Below are positions 6,060 through 14,711 of a stretch of 64,000 nucleotides of DNA, piece after piece (the stretch's first letter is position 1; each line of letters opens with the position of its first letter). Source of the DNA: a virus; IMG/VR virus record IMGVR_UViG_3300027977_000033, positions 1-64,000 of that record, one strand, 5' to 3'. Position numbers and translations under genes: made by a program. The notes beneath the pieces are model-generated. The model had not been told where the DNA came from. It worked only from the letters and a program-made list of their open reading frames with translations, and ran no database searches.

Positions 6060-8549
6060 ATGCCCATCGCTGACTCTACGTTAATCCTTGAAGGTCAACA
6101 GGATTTTTCGGGTGGGATGGATTCGAGCCTTTCCCCTACTCTGATCAACGGGAACTCTGTAGCTACAGCAGTTAACCTTACGTTCCGTGGTGGCCGCCCT
6201 AGCAGTCGTCCCGGTTTTCGCCAAGTTTCTTTGGTTAGCGGAACCAACTCAGGTTTAGATATTTTCACAACCCAATATTTCCAAGGTTCCGCCTTTTACC
6301 TAGAGCGTCGTCAGAATTTCAACTCCTGTATCCTCGGAGTCTTCGGTGGTAACGTTATTAAGATTGATCTCGGCAATTACCAAGTTAGTCGAGTATATCC
6401 TCTGGACGGCTCGGGAAATCCCGTGGTAGCGGCTGCCCTAGATCCTTTTGAGAAGTGCTATTTTGTTCAGGCAGAAAAGTACATGATCATCCAGAACGGA
6501 AAAAACGTAGCGTTGATTTGGGATGGAGATAATTTGTATCGCTCTGGAGTTGGCCCCGCTGGTTCCGCAGGAGCAGCCTCACAGCTTCACACCATCGACC
6601 CCGGAACCATCATGGCCTACGGACAAGGTCGTCTTTTTGTGGCCTCCCCAGACAGAACTGAAATTACGGCAGGCGATCTCGTGTATGGTGGCAGTACTGA
6701 ACAGGTTACTATAACTTCTGGAACAGCTACAACAGCGACTTCTGCTACTTACACTTTCACTACAGTAGGTAATCATGGTTTTGTTTTAGGGGACGTTATC
6801 TCGGTTTACGGTCATTCCTCTAGTAACGGAGCTAACGGAACTTGGACTTGTGCAACTGGGACAACTGGGTCGACCCTTGTGATTAACTTGGCGAATGCAA
6901 CCGGAACAGTTGCGACTGGGACAGGCGGTTATGCGGCTAAAGCAAATGTTGGAAAAGAATCGGATCTGCTTCGTTTTACCGAGACAACTTATTTAGCCGA
7001 AGGCGGTGCCCTCCAAGTTCCGTCTTTCAACGGCAGAATCAACGCCATGATCTTTATGCCCGTGCAAGACACTTCGACCGGTCAAGGAGATCTTCTTGTG
7101 TTCTGCGATCGCGGCATCGCATCTTTCGCAGTTTCCACCCCTAGGGACCAATGGAAGTCAGTAGCTGCTTTCCAACGGGTTGTATTTCAATCGATCGGAG
7201 CTACTGGTCCTACTTGTTTAGCGACTGACAACGGAGACGTTTTCTTCCGCTCGTTCGACGGCTTGCGATCGTATCGTAATGCCAGAGCGGAAATCAACAG
7301 CTTCGGGCAAGTACCGATATCTGCCGAAATGAATTCAGTTTTGAACTACGACACAAAGAGTCTTTTGACCGAAGTCAGCGCGATTACATTTGATAACCGT
7401 CTTTTATTTACCGCATCCCCAAGTATTGATTATTCTGGGCTTAACCCCACGGTCGCAACGAAACAGCCAGTCACATTTTCTAAGATTGTAGCTCTTGATT
7501 TCACTACTCTATCCACGGTTGGGGCCAAAAGATCGGCTAGCTACGACGGAATGTGGGGTGGCCTCAATGTGTTACAGCTTGTTTCAGGTTTGGTTAACGG
7601 CCGTCCAGAGGCTTTTGCGTTTGCCTACGATTTCACAAATGAGAGGTTAAATGTACTGTGGAAACTTACCACCGACGCCCCATTTGATCACCCCTTGTCC
7701 ACAGGTGCCCAAAGAATTCAATCAATCTTGGAGACGAGAGCGTATTCTTTTGGTACACCGTCCGAGCAGAAGAAAATGATTCGTGCCGACTTTTGGTTAT
7801 CTGATATTCTCGATCGTGTAGATGTCAATGTCTATTGGAGACCAGACCAGTACCCTTGCTGGAGAAGCTGGCACTCTTTTTCCAGATGTGCCACTGTGGA
7901 TACTTGCATCAATCCAGGAGTCTTATTTACAGTCAACAATAATGAAACCTCCACACTTTGTTTCTCCTCCTCCAGTCCGTCTTCTTTTTTCTACAAGCTC
8001 GGAAAAGACGGAGTCTTTACTGGGCCAATCCAATACGCGATTTCGGATGACCCTGTTTCTCAAGCCAACGAGATCAAGAACGCCCTTATAGCCGCAGGTT
8101 TCACAGTTAACCTTGTCGTCCGTACCGGTACTTTTCCTAACTACTGTTTTACCATTGGTATCGGGGACCTGCCTAATTGGGAAGAGTACACGTTAGTTCC
8201 TCAAAATTGGTGGGAAAATGTGACAGTAGCGTGGGAAGCTCCTTATATCCCGAGTTCCCCCGCTGTCTTCGGCTTAGATTTGACTTTTCTCCCTGTCAAA
8301 TTAGCTGGGGATTCTTCTTGTTTGAGTAACTTTACAGTCAAAAACTTACAACCCCAGTACCGACCTCAGATTCGCATGCCGACTCCTCCGGAGGTTACAG
8401 ACCCAATTATTTCTCGTCCCTTTACCTACGGTAACGATTTTCAGCTAAGGCTAGAGTTTACTGGTCACTTCGAACTTAACCGAATCCTGATGCTGGGGCA
8501 AAGAATTTTGGAACAGTACCAAGGTACCGATACTTTGGAGGTCCTATAA
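6060..8549 (+). CDS. Tail nozzle/tubular protein B-like structural protein
   Basis: 829 residues, starting ATG at 6060. The N-terminal region (FSGGMDSSLSPTLINGNSVA, then GGRPSSRPGFRQV) resembles the start of podovirus tail nozzle proteins (T7 gp12 class), which often carry an N-R-R-PG element. The body is beta-rich with repeated Gly/Thr/Ser strands (around residues 215-280), in keeping with a large multi-domain tail protein. No membrane segment is seen. It is followed by fibre genes, and the adaptor gene is in the same operon. Role as nozzle is by position and the N-terminal motif. Confidence 0.65.
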   Translation: MPIADSTLILEGQQDFSGGMDSSLSPTLINGNSVATAVNLTFRGGRPSSRPGFRQVSLVSGTNSGLDIFTTQYFQGSAFYLERRQNFNSCILGVFGGNVIKIDLGNYQVSRVYPLDGSGNPVVAAALDPFEKCYFVQAEKYMIIQNGKNVALIWDGDNLYRSGVGPAGSAGAASQLHTIDPGTIMAYGQGRLFVASPDRTEITAGDLVYGGSTEQVTITSGTATTATSATYTFTTVGNHGFVLGDVISVYGHSSSNGANGTWTCATGTTGSTLVINLANATGTVATGTGGYAAKANVGKESDLLRFTETTYLAEGGALQVPSFNGRINAMIFMPVQDTSTGQGDLLVFCDRGIASFAVSTPRDQWKSVAAFQRVVFQSIGATGPTCLATDNGDVFFRSFDGLRSYRNARAEINSFGQVPISAEMNSVLNYDTKSLLTEVSAITFDNRLLFTASPSIDYSGLNPTVATKQPVTFSKIVALDFTTLSTVGAKRSASYDGMWGGLNVLQLVSGLVNGRPEAFAFAYDFTNERLNVLWKLTTDAPFDHPLSTGAQRIQSILETRAYSFGTPSEQKKMIRADFWLSDILDRVDVNVYWRPDQYPCWRSWHSFSRCATVDTCINPGVLFTVNNNETSTLCFSSSSPSSFFYKLGKDGVFTGPIQYAISDDPVSQANEIKNALIAAGFTVNLVVRTGTFPNYCFTIGIGDLPNWEEYTLVPQNWWENVTVAWEAPYIPSSPAVFGLDLTFLPVKLAGDSSCLSNFTVKNLQPQYRPQIRMPTPPEVTDPIISRPFTYGNDFQLRLEFTGHFELNRILMLGQRILEQYQGTDTLEVL

Positions 8550-8692
8550 TGCCCGAAGATGTATCCTCATGTTTTGAGTTAGAGTGCTGCCCACCCGGGT
8601 ATAATGTCCTCGACATCCCCACCTCAGCAGCAATTTTGACAGAAAGCAATTTATCTATTTTAACGGAAGACGATATTGTCTTATTGACTTGA
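8549..8692 (+). CDS. Small hypothetical protein (47 aa)
   Basis: Starts within the stop of the nozzle gene (TAATG), indicating coupling. The 47-residue product begins MPEDVSSCFELECCPPGYNV, with three cysteines near the N-terminus, and ends in hydrophobic strand-like repeats (AAILTESNLSILTEDD). The repeated ILTE pattern may be a short beta structure that joins the tail. No known family. Confidence 0.55.
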   Translation: MPEDVSSCFELECCPPGYNVLDIPTSAAILTESNLSILTEDDIVLLT

Positions 8693-8724
8693 CTTGAAGC
8701 AACTTCTTTTGGATATAGATTTCA

Positions 8725-10779
8725 ATGCCTAGGATTTCAGCCTTACCCGTCGCGACCTCGGCTCAGATTACAGACGAGATACCAATCGTACAAGGCGCTG
8801 TCACTAAGAGACTTTCTTTTGCGACCGCACAGTCTTCAGGTCTTTTCTTACCCGCTGACAATTCGATTTCCACGGCAAAACTGGTTGACGACGCTGTTAC
8901 CGCTGACAAGTTGCAGGCTGATATTTCCAATAACGCTAACCGTGCGGTAACATCCAACCATATCCAAGATTCGGCTGTTGTCACGGATAAGATTAATAAC
9001 CTTGGGGTAACAACCCCCAAGCTTGCGGACGGGGCTGTGACAAACGTAAAGCTTGCCGCGAATTCTCTGACAATTTCTAAGTTTACTACGATCGATCAAA
9101 TTTATCTACAAAATGCTGGGACAGCTAGGCCTGGAACAGCCGTCATAACTAATGGTTCGGTGGAAAATATAGTTGTGTACCAACAGGGTTCCGGATATTT
9201 GTCGACCCCGAATGTCGTGATTAGCCCTTCCCCGACTGGTAACACCGCAACTGCTGTTGCTACTTTGACTGGGGGTGCCGTAACTTCCATAGCTGTCTCG
9301 AACCCAGGGTCAGGCTATATCACAGATCCAACTGTCACCATTGACGCCAGCCCTGGGACAACGGCTAAAGCTTTTGCTTATGCTATTACCAGCGGACTGG
9401 CGGCGCAAGACGATGGGAACCTAGGTGTCGGCTCAGAGCAAGCTGGATTTTTTATCACGGCCGATAAAAAAGTGAAAGTGGTTGGCTATAACAACTACAC
9501 CAAGAATGCAACCGGTGTCGGCAATTCTAGCAACCCTCTTCCTTCGGAGTGCGCTGTTGGCACGAGCTCTGGATCTTATGTAAAGCCTTACAAGATATAC
9601 GGAGCATATAGCAACACTTACATGATTGACACGCTTGGTCGAGTTTATAGTTGTGGGAGTGGGGCTAACAATGGAAACGGCCAAGCGGGAACAAGTGATC
9701 TCGCGGTGCTCTACCAAATCCCCTCCACGTTCTTCGGGAACAAGCCAGTAGTTCAACTTTCGTATACGGCGAACAGCACGGCCACAACCGTTATTGCTCG
9801 GACAGCGGACGGGAAAGCCTACGGTTGGGGTTACCAGAATTACGTCCCCCTCGGGAATGGCTCAGCCGCTAATGTGGCAACCCCTATTGCTATTGCAAGC
9901 GGAAATACGCTGACCGATGTTAAACTCATTGGCGGTCAGACTTACGCTTCATCCTTGTTGATTGAAGCCGGCACCGGACAGGTTTTATGTTCGGGATACA
10001 ACGGTTACGGGCAACTCAGCCAAGGCAATACAACGGATAGAACCACTTTTGGGTACTATCTAAAATCCGCCGGTACTCCATTGGGGGCCGGAGCGGAAGG
10101 AAAGGTGATTAAGGCACTCGGATCTGGTGATGGTTCTTATTGCTATACAGTTCTCTTAACCGATCAAGGTAAAGTATTTACATCTGGGTATAACGGGCAC
10201 GGTCAACGGGGGACTGGGGGCACCACTGCCACAAACGCTGGGTATGCTAACGAAGTCATGTCCAGCGGGGCTGTTGATATCTATGTCCCCGTTGGAAATA
10301 CTTCCTACAGTTACACGATGATCCGAAAATCGGATGGTTCAGTATGGGCCGCCGGTTACAGCGGACATGGAAATTTCGGAAACGACGGGACAGCCGGTAC
10401 CAATTCAACTTTTGTTCAAGTTTGGAATCCGGCCACACAGGGAACGACAGCAGTTAAATTAGTTTTAGCCGGAGCTAATAATTATTTCACCACATACTTA
10501 TTAGGCGCGAACGGGGTTCTTTACGTCTGTGGCCGAAATGATTACGGACAGTTGGGAGACGGGTCAGCGACCCAAAGAAATTCTTGGGTACAGACGAATT
10601 TAAATCCTGGGGTAGCAACCATTGTTGATTTCCGAGTTGACAGCTACGGACACGTCATCAACCCAAGAGTCTTGATGAGTGATGGGAAAGTTTATACCTG
10701 CGGCTATAACGGAAATTGGTCTTTAGGAAACGGTTATGCCTACAGTTATTACGCAACTTGGAACAACATCCTCTTTTAA
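8725..10779 (+). CDS. Tail fibre with RCC1-like seven-bladed propeller
   Basis: 684 residues. Residues 1-130 are a fibre stalk with repeated D.AVT..KL motifs. Two GSGY modules follow (about residues 155-165 and 192-202), a type common in aquatic phage fibres. From about residue 290 to the end I see seven repeats of the form G.VY.CGYNG.GQLG (for example GQVLCSGYNGYGQL and GVLYVCGRNDYGQLG), the signature of RCC1-type beta-propellers, which have seven blades. The propeller is most likely the receptor-binding tip. No S74 chaperone is present. It lies between nozzle and adaptor genes. Confidence 0.78.
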   Translation: MPRISALPVATSAQITDEIPIVQGAVTKRLSFATAQSSGLFLPADNSISTAKLVDDAVTADKLQADISNNANRAVTSNHIQDSAVVTDKINNLGVTTPKLADGAVTNVKLAANSLTISKFTTIDQIYLQNAGTARPGTAVITNGSVENIVVYQQGSGYLSTPNVVISPSPTGNTATAVATLTGGAVTSIAVSNPGSGYITDPTVTIDASPGTTAKAFAYAITSGLAAQDDGNLGVGSEQAGFFITADKKVKVVGYNNYTKNATGVGNSSNPLPSECAVGTSSGSYVKPYKIYGAYSNTYMIDTLGRVYSCGSGANNGNGQAGTSDLAVLYQIPSTFFGNKPVVQLSYTANSTATTVIARTADGKAYGWGYQNYVPLGNGSAANVATPIAIASGNTLTDVKLIGGQTYASSLLIEAGTGQVLCSGYNGYGQLSQGNTTDRTTFGYYLKSAGTPLGAGAEGKVIKALGSGDGSYCYTVLLTDQGKVFTSGYNGHGQRGTGGTTATNAGYANEVMSSGAVDIYVPVGNTSYSYTMIRKSDGSVWAAGYSGHGNFGNDGTAGTNSTFVQVWNPATQGTTAVKLVLAGANNYFTTYLLGANGVLYVCGRNDYGQLGDGSATQRNSWVQTNLNPGVATIVDFRVDSYGHVINPRVLMSDGKVYTCGYNGNWSLGNGYAYSYYATWNNILF

Positions 10780-10782
10780 TTT

Positions 10783-11523
10783 ATGTCTTTAATCCCCGGA
10801 ACATTACCATCAGGAGCTTGCTACGGAACCCCGCAGGAACTACTGGATCTGTTTGCCCAGTATCTGGACATTCCAGCTTTCGCCGTTTCCAGTAAGGTTT
10901 TATACAGCGCGACAAGTCCTTCCCCGAATACCGATTTTGTTTGGATCAACACGGCCGGCGGAGATACCCCACTTTTAAATCTATACAACGACGCAACCGG
11001 TGGGTACGAACCTTTTCCTTTTGCGGGTGGTGTGAGTTCTAACGAGAGATTGATTTCGGATAAGACTGCGATAACAACTTTGGTTAACTCTGATTTATTT
11101 TTAGTTGGTACTCTTGGTGGTGGTTCTTATTCATCGTTGAAAAAGATTACGTGGGCTAATATGGCGGGGCAGATTCCGGCTGGGTCTGTCACCTTCCCAA
11201 TGCTATCGACAAGTGCAACCGCAGCGAACAACGTGGCAAAACGAACTGCAAAGGCTTTTTGTGTTGCGGTAAACGGTGGAACGCTTCAAAGCGGAAGTTT
11301 TGGCTTTTCTTCCGTTACTGACGGTGGATCAGGTTTGTTGCAATTGAATTTTAATTTTACCGCATCAACAAACGCTGTTGCCGTTGCCACAAATCATGCT
11401 GCGGGGGCGATGGGGGGGATTGAAAGAACTGGCCTAACGGCAGCATCGGTTACTTATCAAAGCAGAAATATTGCTGGCAATGCACAAGATTGCAATATTA
11501 GCTGCGTTGTTTTCTCGGAGTAA
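10783..11523 (+). CDS. Tail fibre-like protein (246 aa)
   Basis: Starts three bases after the RCC1-like fibre. The 246-residue product is beta-rich. Residues about 85-150 resemble fibre hinge segments with Thr/Ser/Gly strands (LISDKTAITTLVNSDLFLVG), and the last 90 residues form an Ala/Gly/Asn-rich region. It lies between a fibre gene and a tail assembly-like gene, so it is likely a second fibre or a fibre tip. I recognise no catalytic motif. Confidence 0.55.
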   Translation: MSLIPGTLPSGACYGTPQELLDLFAQYLDIPAFAVSSKVLYSATSPSPNTDFVWINTAGGDTPLLNLYNDATGGYEPFPFAGGVSSNERLISDKTAITTLVNSDLFLVGTLGGGSYSSLKKITWANMAGQIPAGSVTFPMLSTSATAANNVAKRTAKAFCVAVNGGTLQSGSFGFSSVTDGGSGLLQLNFNFTASTNAVAVATNHAAGAMGGIERTGLTAASVTYQSRNIAGNAQDCNISCVVFSE

Positions 11524-11524
11524 T

Positions 11525-11950
11525 ATGAAAAAAATAATTTACAGAACATTAAACGGCGTAGCAGTTGTAACACCAGCTTTGTCAACCGAATTGTATATTG
11601 AACAAATTTCAAAAAAAGATGTTCCAGAAGGAAGCGAATTTTCAATTGTTGACGAATCAAAAGTACCAAAAGACAGGACTTTTCGGGAAGCTTGGGAGTA
11701 TTCTGAAAAAGAGGTTTTAATCAACTCACATAAAGCCAAAGCAATCTGGAAAGACAAGTGGCGTGAGGCTCGTAAGCCTTTGCTTGTTTCTCTCGACATT
11801 GAGTTTATGAAGGCAGTTGAAACTACTGACACCGAGAAGCAGGCTGAGATTGCATTAAAGAAACAAGAACTTCGTGACGTAACCGATACCCCAATTCCTG
11901 GAACTACCCCTGAGGAAATCAAAGCCGTCTGGCCTGAGATCCTCAACTAA
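11525..11950 (+). CDS. Tail fibre assembly-like protein
   Basis: I chose the ATG at 11525, just after the fibre stop. The 141-residue charged protein has a C-terminal region (WREARKPLLVSLDIEFMKAV, then KQELRDVTDTPIPGT and EIKAVWPEIL) that fits the helical 'R..LL..lD..f..A....d...  ...K..LRD.T..P' pattern of phage tail assembly chaperones. Such proteins help fibres fold or attach. Its place directly after the fibre genes supports this. Confidence 0.6.
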   Translation: MKKIIYRTLNGVAVVTPALSTELYIEQISKKDVPEGSEFSIVDESKVPKDRTFREAWEYSEKEVLINSHKAKAIWKDKWREARKPLLVSLDIEFMKAVETTDTEKQAEIALKKQELRDVTDTPIPGTTPEEIKAVWPEILN

Positions 11951-11953
11951 GCC

Positions 11954-13291
11954 ATGGCCATCACCCTAGCAGAAGCCAAGGCTGCCCTTTCCACTTACGT
12001 CGATAACGGAGTCTACCCTACCGACGACCGAGTGATCGCCCGTATTAACGAGGCGCAGAGACGCCTCTATGCGGTGCGTACTTGGTTGGGTGTATTGGCG
12101 AAATTCTCGGTTCCTGTAAACCCCATCCCTCCCTATACATTTACTCTTCCTGATTATACCGGCGGTGCGCTTAATAGCTTTGCGGACTTTGGACTGGCCA
12201 CGGCTCTTCGAGTAGCCACCTGCAACGTTACCGCTGGATTGTTGACCAACTCCGAGCAAGCTTTCCTAACTGACAATACTTCCTTGGTAAAGATAAATAG
12301 ATTACCAAGTTCTTCAAACTACCGCGAATACGAAGTATCGGGTGTTAACCCAATTCCATCTTTCGTAGAAGTAACTGGGAAGCTCCAGTTCCGACCAGCC
12401 ACTTTAAGTACCGACCTCCTAATCATACAAGACTTGGATGCACTCCGTCTGATGCTTCTTGGTCTTTGGAGAGAACAAAACGGGCAACTAGATTTAGCAC
12501 AAACATTCGAAGCGAAAGCTGTCGAACGTCTATCTATTATCCTAGATAAAACCCTAGAGGGTGCTAGAAGAGTTGCTTACCAATCCAAAGTCAGCGGATC
12601 ACAACAAGGAACGATGGGCTTTACCCGAGCAAGAATGGCCTTGGATCTCAAAGATGGTCTCCACACGGACGACGCTGTACTGTTCCACGCGATAGACAGA
12701 GCCGAAGAACACTTGATGACAAAAGGGAAGTGGTTCGGCACTATCCAGCAGTTTACCGTAGATGTTTCGGCTACTGGGGAAATTTATCTTCCTACCGAAA
12801 TTGACTCTATTCTATTTGCTTCTTTCTATTCCGACAGGGTGAACCTCTTTGCTCGGGAGTATGACTTCCATGAGAACGGCCCTGGATATAGGACTTCGGC
12901 TAACAGCGAATACGAGAGAGCGGTTCTTGTCGACAGGGGCGAGGAGTTCGTATTCGATGCTCTTCTGGGTACAACCGTCCCGAAAAGAAAATATTTTGTG
13001 ACTAAGCCGGAGGACAATGAACCGACTTCCCCGCTAACGATTTTAGCAAAAGTACGATTCATCCCAAAACAAAATGATAATTCGTACATGACAATCAAGA
13101 ACTACCCTGCCTTGGTAGAAATGGTCACGGCCTTGATGCAAGCGGAAAAACCAGACTTTTTCACCTTCCATGAAAACAAAGCTGTCGAACTCCTTCGCGC
13201 TGAGCTTCTTGAGAAGCGGGGTGGTGCTAGACTCACCATGCAGGTTCAGGGTGTGGGCTTCGCTATGGGCGAAATTCCCAATATCCTGTAA
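11954..13291 (+). CDS. Tail adaptor-like protein with two similar halves
   Basis: 445 residues, starting three bases after the previous stop. The N-terminal part (ITLAEAKAALSTYVDNGVYP, then DRVIARINEAQRRLYA) is helical and resembles the opening of podovirus head-tail adaptor/gatekeeper proteins. A second block begins near residue 224 (MALDLKDGLHTDDAVLFHAI, then DRAEEHLMTKGKWFGT) with the same helix-then-strand order, so the protein may contain a duplicated domain. Beta-strand segments (FTVDVSATGEIYLPTEID) follow. In T7-like phages the adaptor joins portal and nozzle. The call is inferred from position and pattern. Confidence 0.55.
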   Translation: MAITLAEAKAALSTYVDNGVYPTDDRVIARINEAQRRLYAVRTWLGVLAKFSVPVNPIPPYTFTLPDYTGGALNSFADFGLATALRVATCNVTAGLLTNSEQAFLTDNTSLVKINRLPSSSNYREYEVSGVNPIPSFVEVTGKLQFRPATLSTDLLIIQDLDALRLMLLGLWREQNGQLDLAQTFEAKAVERLSIILDKTLEGARRVAYQSKVSGSQQGTMGFTRARMALDLKDGLHTDDAVLFHAIDRAEEHLMTKGKWFGTIQQFTVDVSATGEIYLPTEIDSILFASFYSDRVNLFAREYDFHENGPGYRTSANSEYERAVLVDRGEEFVFDALLGTTVPKRKYFVTKPEDNEPTSPLTILAKVRFIPKQNDNSYMTIKNYPALVEMVTALMQAEKPDFFTFHENKAVELLRAELLEKRGGARLTMQVQGVGFAMGEIPNIL

Positions 13292-13320
13292 CGCAACCAA
13301 TTATTGACGAACGGCTTAAA

Positions 13321-13713
13321 ATGAAAGATATCAATGGTCAAGTGACAACCTACGTCGAAAAGAAAATCCCCTTCTATCGGCATTGGAACCGTAAGGATTT
13401 AAAGGCAATGATCAAATTCTTTGCGGACTTGGGTCAGTTAATTGTACACCAGAACTCGAAGGGTAAAGTTGATGGGGTTTTGGCTTTGCAATTTGTGGAC
13501 AAACCCTCAGATATCAAAGAGTGGAAGAATGATCTTAAATCCCAAGGTGTTGCAATTATTGTACTGGCTTCCGATGATAAGGCTATTCGGGGCGAACTTG
13601 TCCGGAATGCGATGGCTATCTCGGGTGTTCGTTCTTGGATCTGTTTTGAGAGGGGCAAATACGACGACCGTATGCGCACCTTGCCTTGGGCTTTAGCGGA
13701 GAGGATGGCTTAA
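13321..13713 (+). CDS. Small GNAT-like or internal virion protein A-like protein
   Basis: 130 residues. The mix of helices and strands (IKFFADLGQLIVHQN, VDGVLALQFVD, GVAIIVLASDD, AISGVRSWICFERG) suggests an acetyltransferase-like fold. Position after tail genes and before internal virion proteins matches T7 gp13. I see no clear acetyl-CoA loop, so enzyme activity is doubtful. It may help assemble the internal core. Confidence 0.45.
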   Translation: MKDINGQVTTYVEKKIPFYRHWNRKDLKAMIKFFADLGQLIVHQNSKGKVDGVLALQFVDKPSDIKEWKNDLKSQGVAIIVLASDDKAIRGELVRNAMAISGVRSWICFERGKYDDRMRTLPWALAERMA

Positions 13714-13714
13714 T

Positions 13715-14710
13715 ATGGGAAGTCGACGCTCGGCACCAGCACCCCCACAATTGCAGGCACCAAGAGAAGTACCGCTCTCGGAGACGTTCGCAAAGTTTTT
13801 GGGGCAGGAAGCACAATTCCCAGCTCTTTCATCGTTCGCCTCTAACGTAAATAGACAGTTCCGTCAGGAACTTGAGACAGGTTTGCCAGGAACACTTGGA
13901 GCGACAACCCAGATAAGTACACTTGTCAACCAGTTGTTAGAAGGGGCTATACCCGCTGATGTTCAGGCCCAAGTGCAAAGGCAGGGAGCCGAACAAGCGA
14001 TGGCACTCGGAGTTCCTGCAACGAGCGGGATGGCTCGGAATTTACAAGCTCGCGATTTTGGGCTGACCTCAATGGAGCTGATGCAACAGGGAGCAGCGTA
14101 TACTCCAGGACTTGTGGAGTTATCTAACTTCTTATCGCCCCAGCAGACCCAAAACTATTTGTTCTCGACTGGTCAGTTGCGTGGTGAAGATTTAAAACAA
14201 GCCCAAGACCAAGCCAACGTGGCTAACCAAAATGCTATGAACAAATACAACTATGATGTGGCTAAAGCCCGAAGCGGAGGCAATGGGGCATTATTTGGAA
14301 CAATCGGTGGTCTTGTTGGAGCCGCCGCCGGATCATTCCTTATGCCGGGAGTTGGTACGGCTTTGGGCGGTATGCTCGGAAGCGGTCTAGGGAGTTTAGC
14401 TGGGGGTGGTGGTTTCTCTCTCGGGGCTGGGCAATCCGGCGGGGCGGTCAGTTCTCTGGGCGGGATGGGCGCCTCGTTATTTGGCGGAGGGTTACTGGGC
14501 GGAGGGGGTGGAAGCACAGGGCTTTCGGGACTGGGCGCGGGATCCACAGCATTTAATTCTATGGGTCAAGCCTTCTCAGTCCCAACAAATTCTTATTTCT
14601 CACCTTCGAGTCCTTCCGTAATGAACCCACTTAATAATTTCCTTGTACCACAATCCAGAGGATCTTACGGCGGTCAATATCCAATATCCGTAGGAGGTAT
14701 CCAGTTCTAA
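13715..14710 (+). CDS. Internal virion protein B-like, Gly-rich C-terminus
   Basis: 331 residues, starting one base after the previous stop. The N-terminal 190 residues are helical and Gln/Ala-rich (VQRQGAEQAMALGVPATSG). From about residue 185 to 275 the chain is very Gly/Ala/Leu-rich and hydrophobic (FGTIGGLVGAAAGSFLMPG, then GGMLGSGLGSLAGGGG). This is the layout of T7 gp14-type core proteins, which are ejected and form a channel in the outer membrane. It stands first in a row of three core genes. Confidence 0.65.
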   Translation: MGSRRSAPAPPQLQAPREVPLSETFAKFLGQEAQFPALSSFASNVNRQFRQELETGLPGTLGATTQISTLVNQLLEGAIPADVQAQVQRQGAEQAMALGVPATSGMARNLQARDFGLTSMELMQQGAAYTPGLVELSNFLSPQQTQNYLFSTGQLRGEDLKQAQDQANVANQNAMNKYNYDVAKARSGGNGALFGTIGGLVGAAAGSFLMPGVGTALGGMLGSGLGSLAGGGGFSLGAGQSGGAVSSLGGMGASLFGGGLLGGGGGSTGLSGLGAGSTAFNSMGQAFSVPTNSYFSPSSPSVMNPLNNFLVPQSRGSYGGQYPISVGGIQF

Positions 14711-14711
14711 T

